Source: Microbulbifer sp. VAAF005 (lineage in GTDB: Bacteria > Pseudomonadota > Gammaproteobacteria > Pseudomonadales > Cellvibrionaceae). Taken from it: DNA of 64,000 nt. Position 1 is the first letter of the stretch. Every line of letters begins with the position of its first letter. This document shows positions 8,240 to 16,659 of the stretch, piece by piece. The notes under the pieces were generated by a model. The model had not been told where the DNA came from. It saw only the letters and a list, made by a program, of their open reading frames with translations, and searched no databases. The position numbers and the translations under genes are program-made. The stretch covers positions 5,141,001 to 5,205,000 of the forward strand of contig NZ_CP120233.1 of assembly GCF_030012985.1 (NCBI RefSeq), given 5' to 3'.

Positions 8240-8274
8240 GCTTAGGCCTCAATTCTACCTGTCTTACATTTCCT

Positions 8275-8350
8275 ACAAGTTAGCCAATTTTGCAACTTTG
8301 GCGCAATTTCACCCCCTTAAAAGTTAGTCTGCTATTGCAAAAGTTAGTCT
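8275..8350. promoter_or_regulatory. Operator-like repeats between repressor and Cro-like gene
   Basis: Perfect 12-bp direct repeats AAAAGTTAGTCT at 8319-8330 and 8339-8350, 20 bp apart, plus a related ACAAGTTAGCC at 8275. Same-face spacing of about two helical turns in the divergent repressor/Cro gap fits tandem operator sites. Confidence 0.55.
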
Positions 8351-8370
8351 CAATGACATACTCTATAGGT

Positions 8371-8628
8371 ATGGATAAGCAGAAACGCATACAAAAGGCG
8401 AGGGCGAAGAGCCGTCTTGCCTCTCATGTAAGGGATTACTGGTACCGCAAGCGGAAGCAGTTAGCACTGCTATGCGCGGAAGCTGGCGAGCCCTGCGCAG
8501 CTTCATACCTGCACCAAGTGGCGAGCGGCCGAAGGAAGGCTAGGCCAGACCTCGCCAAGGTTATTGTTCAGGTTAGTGGAGATGAACTGACAGAGCAAGA
8601 TGGTGCCGACTATTGCTATCTGCAATAA
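8371..8628 (+). CDS. Cro-like small DNA-binding protein
   Basis: 85 aa, very basic N-terminus (MDKQKRIQKARAKSRLASHVRDYW), then LCAEAGEPCAASYLHQVASGRRKARPDLAKVIV, which resembles an HTH with the recognition helix around SYLHQVASGRRK. It is the first rightward gene, divergent from the repressor. Start is placed at ATG 8371 since the upstream Met codons overlap the operator repeats. Cro role is inferred from position. Confidence 0.6.
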   Translation: MDKQKRIQKARAKSRLASHVRDYWYRKRKQLALLCAEAGEPCAASYLHQVASGRRKARPDLAKVIVQVSGDELTEQDGADYCYLQ

Positions 8629-8693
8629 ATCCAAGCAGCAGCCGAAGAGCTGACAACAATTTTTTTAACTTAAGGATGATTTAGGCAAGAACG

Positions 8694-8930
8694 ATGGAAA
8701 CCAATCTACGTAAGTGCAATGTCCGTGTGCCAATGCCGACATATGAGCAGCTGAAAAGCGTGTCGAATGAGTTGGATTTAGGGCACGAACAAATCCTGAG
8801 AATTCTGGTTAAAGGGGCGCTTCCGGTTTACACCGCGAAGACTCCTGAAGACCTCAAGAAAGCCCTTTCAGGCATGTTGATTTTATTCAAAGCAAGTGCA
8901 GTGCAGGGGGGCGGCAAGCTGAGGCTGTAG
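8694..8930 (+). CDS. Hypothetical small early protein
   Basis: 78 aa: METNLRKCNVRVPMPTYEQL... with a beta strand then helices (LKSVSNELDLGHEQILRILVKG), a layout compatible with a ribbon-helix-helix regulator, though not diagnostic. An AAGGATGATTTAGG leader precedes it. First small gene of the rightward early operon. Confidence 0.55.
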   Translation: METNLRKCNVRVPMPTYEQLKSVSNELDLGHEQILRILVKGALPVYTAKTPEDLKKALSGMLILFKASAVQGGGKLRL

Positions 8931-8988
8931 ATGTGTCCATAAAAATTAAGAAGTAAATCTATTAAGAGCAAAAATTCAGGGGCAAATC

Positions 8989-9204
8989 ATGGAAAAAAAT
9001 CCTGTAAATGCGCTACCTCGCAATGAGTTGCGTAAAAAAATCCCTGCCCAGCAGCCGAAAAATTACGCGGAATTACAAGTTGGGAAATTAAAGCGTCAGG
9101 ACATGGAGAGCCTGTGTGAAGAGGTAGTGAATGATTTCTACTGCCAAGAGAAACCCTTAGAGACTCCCGAAAACCTTATTGAGGAAATTGGAGGTGCTGT
9201 ATGA
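8989..9204 (+). CDS. Hypothetical small early protein
   Basis: 71 aa, charged (MEKNPVNALPRNELRKKIP), helical C-terminal half with ESLCEEVVNDFYCQEK. Overlaps the next gene by 4 nt (ATGA). No family recognised. Confidence 0.5.
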   Translation: MEKNPVNALPRNELRKKIPAQQPKNYAELQVGKLKRQDMESLCEEVVNDFYCQEKPLETPENLIEEIGGAV

Positions 9205-9473
9205 CTCAGGTGCTAAAGGAGTTGCTAGCAAGCCTCGTAAGAGTTGAGTGGGTCGATAGTGCGCAGCCATATTCTCAGTGGAGCCACATAGATGACCTGC
9301 CGCCATTAGAGATCGTGGAGTGTTGGACAGTAGGGTGGTTGGTGGCGGAGAGCAAGGATGTATTAATGCTGGCGCAAAGCCTTGGTGATGTTAATACAAG
9401 CAGCGCTCAGGCATCCGGTTTAATGCGAATACCTAGAGCGTGCGTAAAAAAAGTAACGGTAATCAAAGGGTGA
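9201..9473 (+). CDS. Hypothetical small early protein
   Basis: 90 aa with a WVDSAQPYSQWSHIDD segment and ECWTVGWLVAESKDVLMLAQS, a compact beta-rich pattern seen in small phage proteins near replication genes. Coupled to the preceding gene by ATGA. Function unknown. Confidence 0.55.
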   Translation: MTQVLKELLASLVRVEWVDSAQPYSQWSHIDDLPPLEIVECWTVGWLVAESKDVLMLAQSLGDVNTSSAQASGLMRIPRACVKKVTVIKG

Positions 9474-9620
9474 TTACTTACCGCGCTTTCCTTTTTTCTC
9501 ATCCTGACTCAAGACTGAAGCTGCCAATTTTTTAGAGTCGGCCAGGGTGGGTTTCTTGTTACCTGAAAGGACTTTGGAAGCGAGGGTTGAGGTTTTATCA
9601 CCGGATTGTTTCTTGGCCAT
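9474..9620 (-). CDS. 48-aa basic phage protein
   Basis: Reads MAKKQSGDKTSTLASKVLSG then KKPTLADSKKLAASVLSQDEKKGKRGK. This Lys/Ser-rich small protein type recurs in prophages and plasmids. An AGGGGGG ribosome-binding site lies 4 nt upstream. It runs against the rightward early operon and ends one base after the 9201 gene. Function unknown. Confidence 0.7.
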   Translation of the reverse strand: MAKKQSGDKTSTLASKVLSGNKKPTLADSKKLAASVLSQDEKKGKRGK

Positions 9621-9750
9621 GGGCCCCCCTAAGGTTTGATTGGTCGGTTCTTTGGGAATGCCAAAAAGTTATTAGGGTGAGAACAGCTAAATCAATGACC
9701 ACACCACAAATAATGGCGCAATTTTGTACAAGTATTAAGGAGAAATTGCA

Positions 9751-10530
9751 GTGATTCGACGAGGCGCTCGCCCATCCACCAACTACCTCATAGTTGCCAA
9801 TACGGTTGTGTGTGATCGCCGTATCTCATTCGCTGCCAGCGGCCTGCTGCTGCATCTTCTGTCGAAGCCTGATGACTGGGAGGTGTCAGCCGCAGCATTA
9901 GCCAGAGAGGCCCAAGAGGGGCGTGACCGCATATACAAGCTGCTGAACGAGCTAATTGACGCTGGTTACTGTGAGCGCATCGTAAGGCGCAGTGAGGGAG
10001 GGAAGATTCTCGGTACTGATTATGAGATTTCCGATACCCCTGGAGACTCCCAGGAACCCCTGGAGGAACCACTTCCTGAAAAACCGGATACGGTAAATCC
10101 AGATACGGTTTCACCGGATACGGTAAATCCGACACAACAAAGTAAAGAATATAACAAAGTAAATACTGAACTAAGTAACCAGTCTGAGAGTGCGCGAGAG
10201 CGCACCCCAGCAAGCGCTCGAAAACCGAAATCCCAAACCAAGCGTGGAACACGCCTTCCTGGCGATTGGACGCTCACCGAAGAATTCCACACGGAAGCGC
10301 AACGAATCCGCCCTGACCTGATTAACCGAATTCACGAAATCGCCGATGAGTTCAGAGATTACTGGGTAGCGCTATCGGGCCAGCGAGGCGTCAAGGTTGA
10401 CTGGCTGGCTACGTGGCGCAATTGGCTAAGACGCGAAAGGTCTAGCGCTCCCAAATTCAAAACCGCAGCAGACCAGCGCTCAGAGCGTGCAGCGGCAACC
10501 TACGACTACGAACGCGCAACGAATTTCTAG
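9751..10530 (+). CDS. O-like replication protein with DnaT-type C-terminus
   Basis: 259 aa, GTG start with AAGGAG upstream. Residues ~1-95 form a winged-helix initiator-like domain (YLIVANTVVCDRRISFAASGLLLHLLSKPDDW, RDRIYKLLNELIDAGYCERI). A low-complexity linker contains the repeat NPDTVSPDTVNPT, and the C-terminal ~75 residues (WTLTEEFHTEAQRIRP ... VDWLATWRNWLRRE) match DnaT/GntR-like primosome domains. It likely recognises the phage origin and recruits the helicase system with the P-like protein next to it. Confidence 0.8.
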   Translation: MIRRGARPSTNYLIVANTVVCDRRISFAASGLLLHLLSKPDDWEVSAAALAREAQEGRDRIYKLLNELIDAGYCERIVRRSEGGKILGTDYEISDTPGDSQEPLEEPLPEKPDTVNPDTVSPDTVNPTQQSKEYNKVNTELSNQSESARERTPASARKPKSQTKRGTRLPGDWTLTEEFHTEAQRIRPDLINRIHEIADEFRDYWVALSGQRGVKVDWLATWRNWLRRERSSAPKFKTAADQRSERAAATYDYERATNF

Positions 10531-10542
10531 GGGGAAATCACA

Positions 10543-11004
10543 GTGAAAAGTATATCCACCGTCCTCGGTCAGCCGCCAGAACTGAAACGCCCTATGGGCT
10601 CAGATGAATTGAGCCGAGAGCAACGGGATAGCGTGGCTTACTTTTTTCTGCGCCTCTCCCTACTGAATCGCGAGCAATACGACCGACAGTTCCCCGACGA
10701 GAAAACTGAGGCCCTGGCCAAGCGTGAATACGCCGCACACCTCAAGGATTTCACCCGGGAACAAATCGACGCAGGCATGGCCACCTACCACGAGAACCGC
10801 CAGGCCGGTGTTGAGGGTTTTCAGTTTCTGGATGCTGACCGCGCAATTGGCCTAATTCGGAACGGTGGGGTAGGTGAGGGTAATCCTGCTCGCATTCACA
10901 GGCTGTTCGAACCCCTGGCCCTGCCAAACAAAAACGCCCAAGAGCGAGCCCGCAAAAGCGGAGAAAGCGAACTGGCAAAAATGCGGGGGATGTTCGACCT
11001 ATGA
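10543..11004 (+). CDS. P-like replication protein
   Basis: 153 aa, GTG start. Helical protein with YFFLRLSLLNREQYDRQFPDE, REYAAHLKDFTREQIDAGMA and GFQFLDADRAIGLIR, as in lambda-P-type helicase loaders of other phages; length is near the N-terminal portion of that family. Directly downstream of the O-like initiator and overlapping the next gene by 4 nt. Confidence 0.65.
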   Translation: MKSISTVLGQPPELKRPMGSDELSREQRDSVAYFFLRLSLLNREQYDRQFPDEKTEALAKREYAAHLKDFTREQIDAGMATYHENRQAGVEGFQFLDADRAIGLIRNGGVGEGNPARIHRLFEPLALPNKNAQERARKSGESELAKMRGMFDL

Positions 11005-11510
11005 GCAAGAGCGCAGCAACAAATCACACTCATAGCAGTTTGGTATCAATGGCAGGAGCTTGGCTCAAAGGGAAGGCGAATTGCGGAGCAGTATTTACTG
11101 AGCTGGTCACCAATGTAGAGAGCGGTGAGCAACCGGATGCAATCGGATTTCGCGGTGGACGAATATCAATCCTCATTGAATGCAAGGCGACTCGTAGTGA
11201 TTTTCTTGCCGATAAGAAGAAGCCATTTCGCAAGCGTCCAGAGTTAGGCATGGGAATGTATCGATTCTATCTCTGCCCACCGGGAGTGATTACTGAAAAG
11301 GATTTGCCGGAAAAATGGGGGCTTCTCTACGCTGTTAATCAGCGCTCAATTAAAAGGGTGTGCGGCGGTCCTGCGGGCAACGTATGGGAAGGATATAAGG
11401 ATGAAAGCTTTTGGGAGCGAAATATTCACGCAGAGTGGGACCTCATGTACTCAGCTCTGCGCCGAATGTCACAAGCGAAAAGGTGCGAATCAAAGTGCCC
11501 TTCAAGATGA
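11001..11510 (+). CDS. MmcB-like PD-(D/E)XK nuclease-fold protein
   Basis: 169 aa. The core QPDAIGFRGGRISILIECKATRSDFLADKKK contains the D...E-x-K signature (D in QPDAI, ECK) of a restriction-endonuclease fold, followed by MGMYRFYLCPPGVI, as in MmcB-type DNA repair proteins. Immediately downstream, another frame continues for ~30 codons (QDEEEVLEGEYIPRGKST to 11,601), so the C-terminus could be frameshifted or followed by a small overlapping gene. Confidence 0.7.
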   Translation: MSKSAATNHTHSSLVSMAGAWLKGKANCGAVFTELVTNVESGEQPDAIGFRGGRISILIECKATRSDFLADKKKPFRKRPELGMGMYRFYLCPPGVITEKDLPEKWGLLYAVNQRSIKRVCGGPAGNVWEGYKDESFWERNIHAEWDLMYSALRRMSQAKRCESKCPSR

Positions 11511-11623
11511 AGAAGAGGTTTTAGAGGGGGAATATATCCCTCGCGGAAAATCCACCAGTCAGCCAACACTGGCGGAAGAGCTGGAAGATACCAGTTGGTA
11601 AAACAAATCGAGAGGGAATTTAC

Positions 11624-11854
11624 ATGATTTACGCACCTACCAACCACGAAATAATTCGCAACACCGCCGCAGACCGAGAGGCAATCGCTCTGCAGACAAA
11701 AGAGTTTCTGGCGCGTGGCGGTTCAATCAAAAAAATACCTGCAGGACTATCAGGTTATGACCTGAAGTTTACGAAAGGTACTAACGGCCAACCGAGATAT
11801 CGGGACGCCCGGTTAGTCAGTCGATTCCGGTTTGAGAATCTAAAGGCGGTGTAA
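11624..11854 (+). CDS. Hypothetical phage protein (76 aa)
   Basis: MIYAPTNHEIIRNTAADREA; the middle LARGGSIKKIPAGLSGYD is basic and may contact nucleic acid. A GAGAGGGAAT ribosome-binding site precedes it. Found in the early operon between the nuclease-fold gene and the methyltransferase. Family not recognised. Confidence 0.55.
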   Translation: MIYAPTNHEIIRNTAADREAIALQTKEFLARGGSIKKIPAGLSGYDLKFTKGTNGQPRYRDARLVSRFRFENLKAV

Positions 11855-11859
11855 TCGAT

Positions 11860-11967
11860 ATGAATCGTAATGAGCCAACCCCAACCAAAACGGTTTTCTA
11901 CCTGGAATTCTTTCTGTGGATGGTGGCGGTTGGCTCAGGTGTTTGGTTTTTGATTGGGCTGGAGTAG
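11860..11967 (+). CDS. 35-aa single-TM peptide
   Basis: MNRNEPTPTKTVFYLEFFLW followed by a hydrophobic stretch to GVWFLIGLE; one membrane span. It fills the gap before the methyltransferase and ends 8 nt before its start. Supported only by spacing and composition. Confidence 0.4.
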   Translation: MNRNEPTPTKTVFYLEFFLWMVAVGSGVWFLIGLE

Positions 11968-11975
11968 GGGGAGTC

Positions 11976-12920
11976 ATGGCAGCTTATTACAACGAAATAG
12001 ACCCGTTTGCTGCCCAGTGGTTGAGGGAATTAATTTCAGCCGGACACATAGCACCGGGCGAAGTGGATGAAAGGAGTATTGAGGATGTTCGAGCAGATGA
12101 GCTTGTTGGATTTACCCAATGTCATTTCTTCGCCGGAGTTGGAGTCTGGAGTTACGCACTCAGAAAAGCCGGTTGGCCGGATGACAAACCAGCTTGGACC
12201 GGAAGCTGCCCATGCCAATCTTTCAGCCAGGCAGGCAAAGGAAAGGGGTTTGCTGATGAGCGGCATCTGTGGCCCGCGTGGTTCCATCTCATTGAGCAGT
12301 GTCGACCTGGAGCAATCTTTGGCGAGCAGTCTTCAAGCAAGTCTGCGCTCGCTTGGCTCGACCTTGTACAAGCTGACCTGGAAGGAGCGAACTACACCAG
12401 CGGGGCGCTCGATTTGTGCGCTGCGGGCGTCGGTTCCCCGAATATCAGGCAGCGGCTCTACTTTGTTGCAGAAAACAGGTTGGGCAACTCCAGCTGCCCG
12501 GGACTGGAAAAGCGAATCGGCGAGCAAGGAATTCAATCAGAAAAGGTGGTCGCATTCCCGAGGAAAACCGTTGAGTGCACAAGTGACGTTAGCAGGATGG
12601 AGCACGCCAACTGCGAGTACTCCAGGAGGCACACCGGAAAGAGCTCTCGAGAGGAAAAAGGGAACATCGGCGGGACAGTCTGTAACAGCTCTTGCGCACC
12701 AAGTGCAGCTAATGTCCCCGGTCCGACTAACGGCTTCTGGAGAAATGCTGACTGGCTCGGATGCAGAGATGGAAAGTTCCGGCCAGTTGAACCCGGAACA
12801 TTCCCGCTGGCTGATGGGGCTCCCGCCCGAGTGGGACGATTGCGCGGTTATGGCAATGCAATCAATGCGGAGTTAGCAGCTGCATTTATCCGTGCATACA
12901 GGGAGGCTGGCAATGCCTGA
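11976..12920 (+). CDS. C5-cytosine DNA methyltransferase
   Basis: 314 aa from ATG 11976 (GGGGGAG upstream). It methylates cytosine at C5 on phage DNA, probably against host restriction. Motifs in order: [10 protein letters not shown] (I, AdoMet), [17 protein letters not shown] (IV, catalytic Cys), IFGEQ (VI), IRQRLYFVA (VIII) and GYGNAI (X). The region between VIII and X, residues ~185-280, would be the target-recognition segment and is Cys/Ser-rich. It shares 792 bases with a second open frame (12085-12876). The end overlaps the next gene (ATGCCTGA). Confidence 0.92.
   Translation: MAAYYNEIDPFAAQWLRELISAGHIAPGEVDERSIEDVRADELVGFTQCHFFAGVGVWSYALRKAGWPDDKPAWTGSCPCQSFSQAGKGKGFADERHLWPAWFHLIEQCRPGAIFGEQSSSKSALAWLDLVQADLEGANYTSGALDLCAAGVGSPNIRQRLYFVAENRLGNSSCPGLEKRIGEQGIQSEKVVAFPRKTVECTSDVSRMEHANCEYSRRHTGKSSREEKGNIGGTVCNSSCAPSAANVPGPTNGFWRNADWLGCRDGKFRPVEPGTFPLADGAPARVGRLRGYGNAINAELAAAFIRAYREAGNA
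12085..12876 (+). CDS. Overprinted protein in +1 frame of methyltransferase
   Basis: 263 aa entirely inside the methyltransferase gene in another frame. Start ATG 12085 has its own AAAGGAG 8 nt upstream. Features: [50 protein letters not shown], repeated GW(A/S)TP(A/T)A motifs, then [20 protein letters not shown]. Proteins with these motifs recur in phages as stand-alone annotations, so this frame appears maintained. Ser/Leu/Thr-rich composition fits overprinting. Function unknown, possibly a methyltransferase partner. Confidence 0.6.
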   Translation: MFEQMSLLDLPNVISSPELESGVTHSEKPVGRMTNQLGPEAAHANLSARQAKERGLLMSGICGPRGSISLSSVDLEQSLASSLQASLRSLGSTLYKLTWKERTTPAGRSICALRASVPRISGSGSTLLQKTGWATPAARDWKSESASKEFNQKRWSHSRGKPLSAQVTLAGWSTPTASTPGGTPERALERKKGTSAGQSVTALAHQVQLMSPVRLTASGEMLTGSDAEMESSGQLNPEHSRWLMGLPPEWDDCAVMAMQSMRS

Positions 12921-13362
12921 GCAGCACTTAATCCGAAATGAATTTGCCAGGTCTCAAATGATTGATTTTATCAAGGCATTGAAGCTGGACGGCAAGCCCT
13001 GGCTCTTTAAGTGGAATCGCCACAACCCCAACAGCTGGCCGATGAAGAAAACTTGGCGCATGTGGATGAGCGAAACAGCCGAATGGATGGCAGCGAGAGG
13101 TGCAACCATGCCTCTCTGTATGAAAGGCGGCAAGCCGTACGGGCAGCGCCCATTCAACGCTCAGGACGCGCATGAGTTGTTTGTGAGTCAGCACCTGGGG
13201 CTTGATGCAAACGGTAAGCGCTACAAGACCGCCAGCGGCGAGAAAGGCGAGATGCTTCGCATGATGGATATGCATTTGGCCTGGGCAACCGAGCGCGGCT
13301 TATTCCTGACCGTGCCGGGTGAGGGTGAATTCATGAAGCTGAAGCAGGGAGGAGAGCAATGA
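12913..13362 (+). CDS. Nin-region-like phage protein
   Basis: 149 aa, start [16 protein letters not shown] at ATG 12913 with GGAGG upstream; overlaps the methyltransferase stop. Motifs: PWLFKWNRHNPNSWPMKKTWRMWM, MKGGKPYGQRPFNAQDAHELFV, LRMMDMHLAWATERG. It occupies the place of NinB-type recombination genes and is coupled to the DUF1364 gene, but sequence similarity to NinB is not clear to me. Confidence 0.6.
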   Translation: MPEQHLIRNEFARSQMIDFIKALKLDGKPWLFKWNRHNPNSWPMKKTWRMWMSETAEWMAARGATMPLCMKGGKPYGQRPFNAQDAHELFVSQHLGLDANGKRYKTASGEKGEMLRMMDMHLAWATERGLFLTVPGEGEFMKLKQGGEQ

Positions 13363-13646
13363 GCAAAATTCGCAAGTCTGCTAGAGGCGAAGATTGCACC
13401 TTAAGGTTATTCCCTCACTGTAACAGCAACCCTGAAACCGTAGTGCTCTGCCATCTGCCCAGCAATGCAGGTCTAGCCCGAAAGTCTCCTGACTGGTGGG
13501 GTGTATATGGCTGTAGCAATTGCCATGACGTTATTGATGGGCGGAGCAAGACGGACATCTCAAAGGCTGAGGTGGAGCGTAGCAAGTTGAGAGCGCTATA
13601 CGAAACCCAAAGCAAGATGCGGGAAAAGGGATTGATAAAGGAGTAA
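13359..13646 (+). CDS. DUF1364/YbcO-like putative nuclease
   Basis: 95 aa. ARGEDCTLRLFPHCNSNPETVVLCHLPSNAGLARKSPDWWGVYGCSNCHDVIDG has the Cys/His pattern (C..C..H..CxxCH) of DUF1364, a compact metal-dependent HNH-like nuclease family found in Nin regions. ATGA overlap with the previous gene. Confidence 0.85.
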   Translation: MSKIRKSARGEDCTLRLFPHCNSNPETVVLCHLPSNAGLARKSPDWWGVYGCSNCHDVIDGRSKTDISKAEVERSKLRALYETQSKMREKGLIKE

Positions 13647-13649
13647 CCA

Positions 13650-13865
13650 ATGCCTAGCTGGGGAAATACAGAACTAACTCGCAACCAGCAGAGCGCCTTG
13701 TTTGAGCCATCTCCGTGCGATGCGTGTAAGCAAAGGGAAAGGTGTGCAGTCGAAGAGCTCGCTTGTCGTGATTACCTACGCTGGCAAGACACGGGTAAGG
13801 TGAGGTATCGAGATAGAGAACCCACATCAAAGATATTCCGGAAAATCTTCAAGGTGAAGCAATGA
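13650..13865 (+). CDS. Small Cys-rich phage protein
   Basis: 71 aa with CDACKQRERCAVEELACRDYLRW, four or five Cys suited to a zinc knuckle, and a basic C-terminus. Lies between the DUF1364 nuclease and the putative late regulator, overlapping the latter by 4 nt. Function unknown; a NinF/NinX-like accessory is possible. Confidence 0.6.
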   Translation: MPSWGNTELTRNQQSALFEPSPCDACKQRERCAVEELACRDYLRWQDTGKVRYRDREPTSKIFRKIFKVKQ

Positions 13866-14497
13866 ATTTTCACTCAGCTCGACAGGCTTGGCATGATGCG
13901 TTCGATACAGCTACTCAGCAATCTGATTATGCGGCAATGCTCGGTGGGCAGACGGTGCGGAGTCGGGGGCCGAAGCATTACATTGATGAGATTCGGGATG
14001 AGAATGGAAAAGTTACTGCTCGATTGGCAGGTCAGACTGTTTATGCAACTGAAACCAGGGTGGGGAAGGGCAGTAACGGGCGAATAATGGATGCTTGTGA
14101 AAAGGGATTGGTGCAGCATGCTATTGCCAAGTTGAGAGAAACCGATGAGCTTGCCTACTGTTGGGGGATGGCAGCTTATGCTCCGCCGGGAAATCGATAT
14201 AAGGAGCGGGCTTATCTTCTGAGTTACATGATGAAGCGGTTTTATGGTTGGGGCGAGCCTCATGACCCGTTGAAAGTTGGGCAGTTGGCCTTATTTTGTA
14301 TTCACTCTTTTGCTTTGCGTGATGTAACTGGGAGGAGAATTGACCTTAGTCAAGCGCGACAGTTACTAAGGTGTAGTAAAAATCAGTGGGATCAAGATTG
14401 GCGTAGAGTTTGGGTGCGCCTATCGAGATTGCTGGATTTTGTTCCTGAGCGTGCATTGCTGCCAATTAGTCAGACTTTAAACAAATATCGGGGATAG
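13862..14497 (+). CDS. Putative late-gene regulator at the Q position
   Basis: 211 aa: LGGQTVRSRGPKHYIDEIRDENGKV, CEKGLVQHAIAKLRETDELAYCWGMAAYAPP, and LSQARQLLRCSKNQWDQDWRRVWVRLSRLLDF, which looks like a C-terminal DNA-contacting helix pair. Last gene of the rightward early operon before cargo and lysis genes, where antitermination proteins usually sit. Assignment is mainly positional; terminators within the late operon make an antiterminator attractive. Confidence 0.45.
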   Translation: MNFHSARQAWHDAFDTATQQSDYAAMLGGQTVRSRGPKHYIDEIRDENGKVTARLAGQTVYATETRVGKGSNGRIMDACEKGLVQHAIAKLRETDELAYCWGMAAYAPPGNRYKERAYLLSYMMKRFYGWGEPHDPLKVGQLALFCIHSFALRDVTGRRIDLSQARQLLRCSKNQWDQDWRRVWVRLSRLLDFVPERALLPISQTLNKYRG

Positions 14498-14591
14498 CTG
14501 GCTGGATAATTTTTTAGTTTTTGATAGCAGTCTATTAGTTTAAGTGCCTTGTTGACGCCTCAAAATTACTTCATGATATCCTGCAATCTTT

Positions 14592-16181
14592 ATGAAGACT
14601 GTGCTGATTTGGGGGTGTCTTTTGGAAGCTGTGACTGATTATATTTGTGAGCAAGAAGGGTGTGAGTCGAAAAAGGTGCAAGGGTATTCTGAGTGCGCCT
14701 TACACTGTAGCAAAAGTAGTTACTCAATTGATTTTAAATCAAGTTTGTTGAATAATTTTTATCAGTGCTTGTTTGATTATATCGTAGACTTCATTTACCG
14801 ATCCGTTGAGTCGACTTCCAATGAGAATTCCTTTGAAATCTCTAAGAAGGACATACGCAAACACTTGGAGGGGAATCACCAGCGATCCCTAGGTTTTGTG
14901 ATTGGTGAATTATTTGTCATCTTTGATAAAGTACAATTTCCTAGTAGAGATGATAGAGATTTATTCGATTATCAGAAGCTTTTATCAAGACTTGATGCAA
15001 TTCATTTTCACCGCTGTAGTTTTTCCGGTAGTACTCTTAGTTTAGATAAGGTTAAGGTTTTTTATCAGGATTGCATATTTTCGAACAAGTGGGATATGTC
15101 ACCTGCAGAGCTTTTGCCAAATGTAAATGGAGTTATATATCAGGATTGTATATTTGAGGGGAATGTGTATTTTTGGGGGGAGAGCAAAAGGGCGACTTGG
15201 TCTGAGAGTTATTTTTGTGATTGCAAATTTGAGAGAGAACTTGCCTTTGAGAATGTTTCCTTATCTGCGCCAATTTTTAAAAATTCTTATGAGGAGGAGC
15301 TTTCTGTAGGACGCTTAAGTTTTAAGGGTTGTGAAATTCACGCGCGATTTGATTTATGTAGCGCTAAAATTGGTTGCGTTTTTATTGTTGATACAAAGTT
15401 TCTTGACAAATTCAAGTTGATGAATTGTTTTGTTGAGAGGTTTTCTTTGAGCAGGGCAGATTTCGATAAAATTTTTGATGTTTATGCTACAAAGTTTGGT
15501 GTTTTTTCGTTTTCTAAAGCCGAGTGCAACGGTTTTGTTAACTTCGAAGATAGTGAGTTTGGTATTGGGTGTGTTAATAGTGATTGCGGAATAGCTAAGT
15601 TTGAGTATGCAACATTCACGAGCTTTGCTAATTTTAGGGGCGCAGCCTTTAATTTGGGATTGGATTTAGAGAGGGTAAACCTTGATGAGTCCCCAAATTT
15701 TTTAAATGTTTCTATAGAGTCAGCTGGTACAAATAGGGAAACTTTCAGAGTTATTAAAGACTCCTTTGATGGTATAGGTAACCATATTGAGGCTAATAAG
15801 TATTATGTATTGGAGATGAAGAAGTATAGGGAGGAGCTCTCACAAGAACCTCCCAGTCAAGAGAAGTTTATTTTTCATCTTAATTCATTAATTTCCGATT
15901 TTGGGAATAGTTACATTAGGCCAATTGGCTGGATAGTTGCCACTTCTATAGTTTTTTCATTGTTGGTGATGGGGTATGAGGCCAATGTTATATATAAGTG
16001 TTGGATCTTTAAGCCATACGTGTGGATATCTGGCCCATTGAATACGGTTGCATCTAACTTTTTACCCTTTAAGCGATTTTTAAAAGAAGGGATGGAGTTT
16101 GTTAGCTTGATTTTCTATATTCTTAATGCTGGCCTTGTATGGCAGACAATAGTTGCCTTGAAACGTCATTCAAGACGTTAA
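14592..16181 (+). CDS. Zinc-knuckle, pentapeptide-like, membrane cargo protein
   Basis: 529 aa, strikingly AT-rich compared with its neighbours, so probably transferred cargo. N-terminus YICEQEGCESKKVQGYSECALHC could bind zinc. Residues ~130-375 contain pentapeptide-type strands (FHRCSFSGSTL, YQDCIFEGNV, SFKGCEIHARFDL, FEYATFTSFANFRGAAF). Then comes EANKYYVLEMKKYREEL and two C-terminal hydrophobic segments (PIGWIVATSIVFSLLVMG; FVSLIFYILNAGLV). A sensor-plus-membrane-effector layout is suggested; no function is known. An alternative GTG start lies at 14631. Confidence 0.7.
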   Translation: MKTVLIWGCLLEAVTDYICEQEGCESKKVQGYSECALHCSKSSYSIDFKSSLLNNFYQCLFDYIVDFIYRSVESTSNENSFEISKKDIRKHLEGNHQRSLGFVIGELFVIFDKVQFPSRDDRDLFDYQKLLSRLDAIHFHRCSFSGSTLSLDKVKVFYQDCIFSNKWDMSPAELLPNVNGVIYQDCIFEGNVYFWGESKRATWSESYFCDCKFERELAFENVSLSAPIFKNSYEEELSVGRLSFKGCEIHARFDLCSAKIGCVFIVDTKFLDKFKLMNCFVERFSLSRADFDKIFDVYATKFGVFSFSKAECNGFVNFEDSEFGIGCVNSDCGIAKFEYATFTSFANFRGAAFNLGLDLERVNLDESPNFLNVSIESAGTNRETFRVIKDSFDGIGNHIEANKYYVLEMKKYREELSQEPPSQEKFIFHLNSLISDFGNSYIRPIGWIVATSIVFSLLVMGYEANVIYKCWIFKPYVWISGPLNTVASNFLPFKRFLKEGMEFVSLIFYILNAGLVWQTIVALKRHSRR

Positions 16182-16207
16182 ATAGTCCACGGGGTTTAAG
16201 TGCGCTA

Positions 16208-16453
16208 ATGAAAAACAAAAAAGTTATATCTACGACAGAGCTTCAAGACCTTATTCAAAAGTGGATTTCAAGTGGTGCGGAGCTGGATGGGGATTGTAAA
16301 GCAGTTGAGATTGGTGAGCCACAATGGCACGAGCCTGATGGGCAAGGTAACAATTGGGATGTGCCTTCATTCTCAGGGGATGCTGCGTGTGAAGGGCTAG
16401 TAGCATCCATCATAAATAAATTTAAGGAGGACTATAATGTCATTGAACCTTAA
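16208..16453 (+). CDS. Small acidic cargo protein
   Basis: 81 aa starting MKNKKVISTTELQDLIQKWI; contains EIGEPQWHEPDGQGNNWDVPSFSGD. It directly follows the pentapeptide-like gene, also AT-rich, and may be co-transcribed. This kind of short acidic domain appears beside other cargo genes; function unknown. Confidence 0.55.
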   Translation: MKNKKVISTTELQDLIQKWISSGAELDGDCKAVEIGEPQWHEPDGQGNNWDVPSFSGDAACEGLVASIINKFKEDYNVIEP

Positions 16454-16595
16454 TTTATGTTTTATTATCGCATTCGATCGAGTGCAGTTTTATTAATTGT
16501 GAGTCCATTATATCAAAACCCTTGACTTTCTCTGTGTCAGAACTGTATAAAAACCCCATGCTGGGATAAATATGCAGATTCCTAGCGAAACGCCC

Positions 16596-16622
16596 TAAAG
16601 CCTGCTCAATGCGGGCTTTTTT
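16596..16622 (+). terminator. Rho-independent terminator after cargo genes
   Basis: AAGCCTGC-TCAAT-GCGGGCTTTTTT stem-loop with U-tract. It separates the cargo transcript from the LexA-box late promoter 40 bp downstream. Confidence 0.75.
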
Positions 16623-16659
16623 GTGCCAGATTGTCAGAATGGCGTACAAACCCGCATAA

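Noticed and set aside
11401..11601. 66-aa gene overlapping the MmcB-like gene
   Set aside because: No own RBS; its last 30 codons may be a frameshifted C-terminus, noted in the MmcB-like entry instead.
16455..16649. Minus-strand ORF of 64 codons
   Set aside because: No RBS, overlaps a terminator and faces against the operon.
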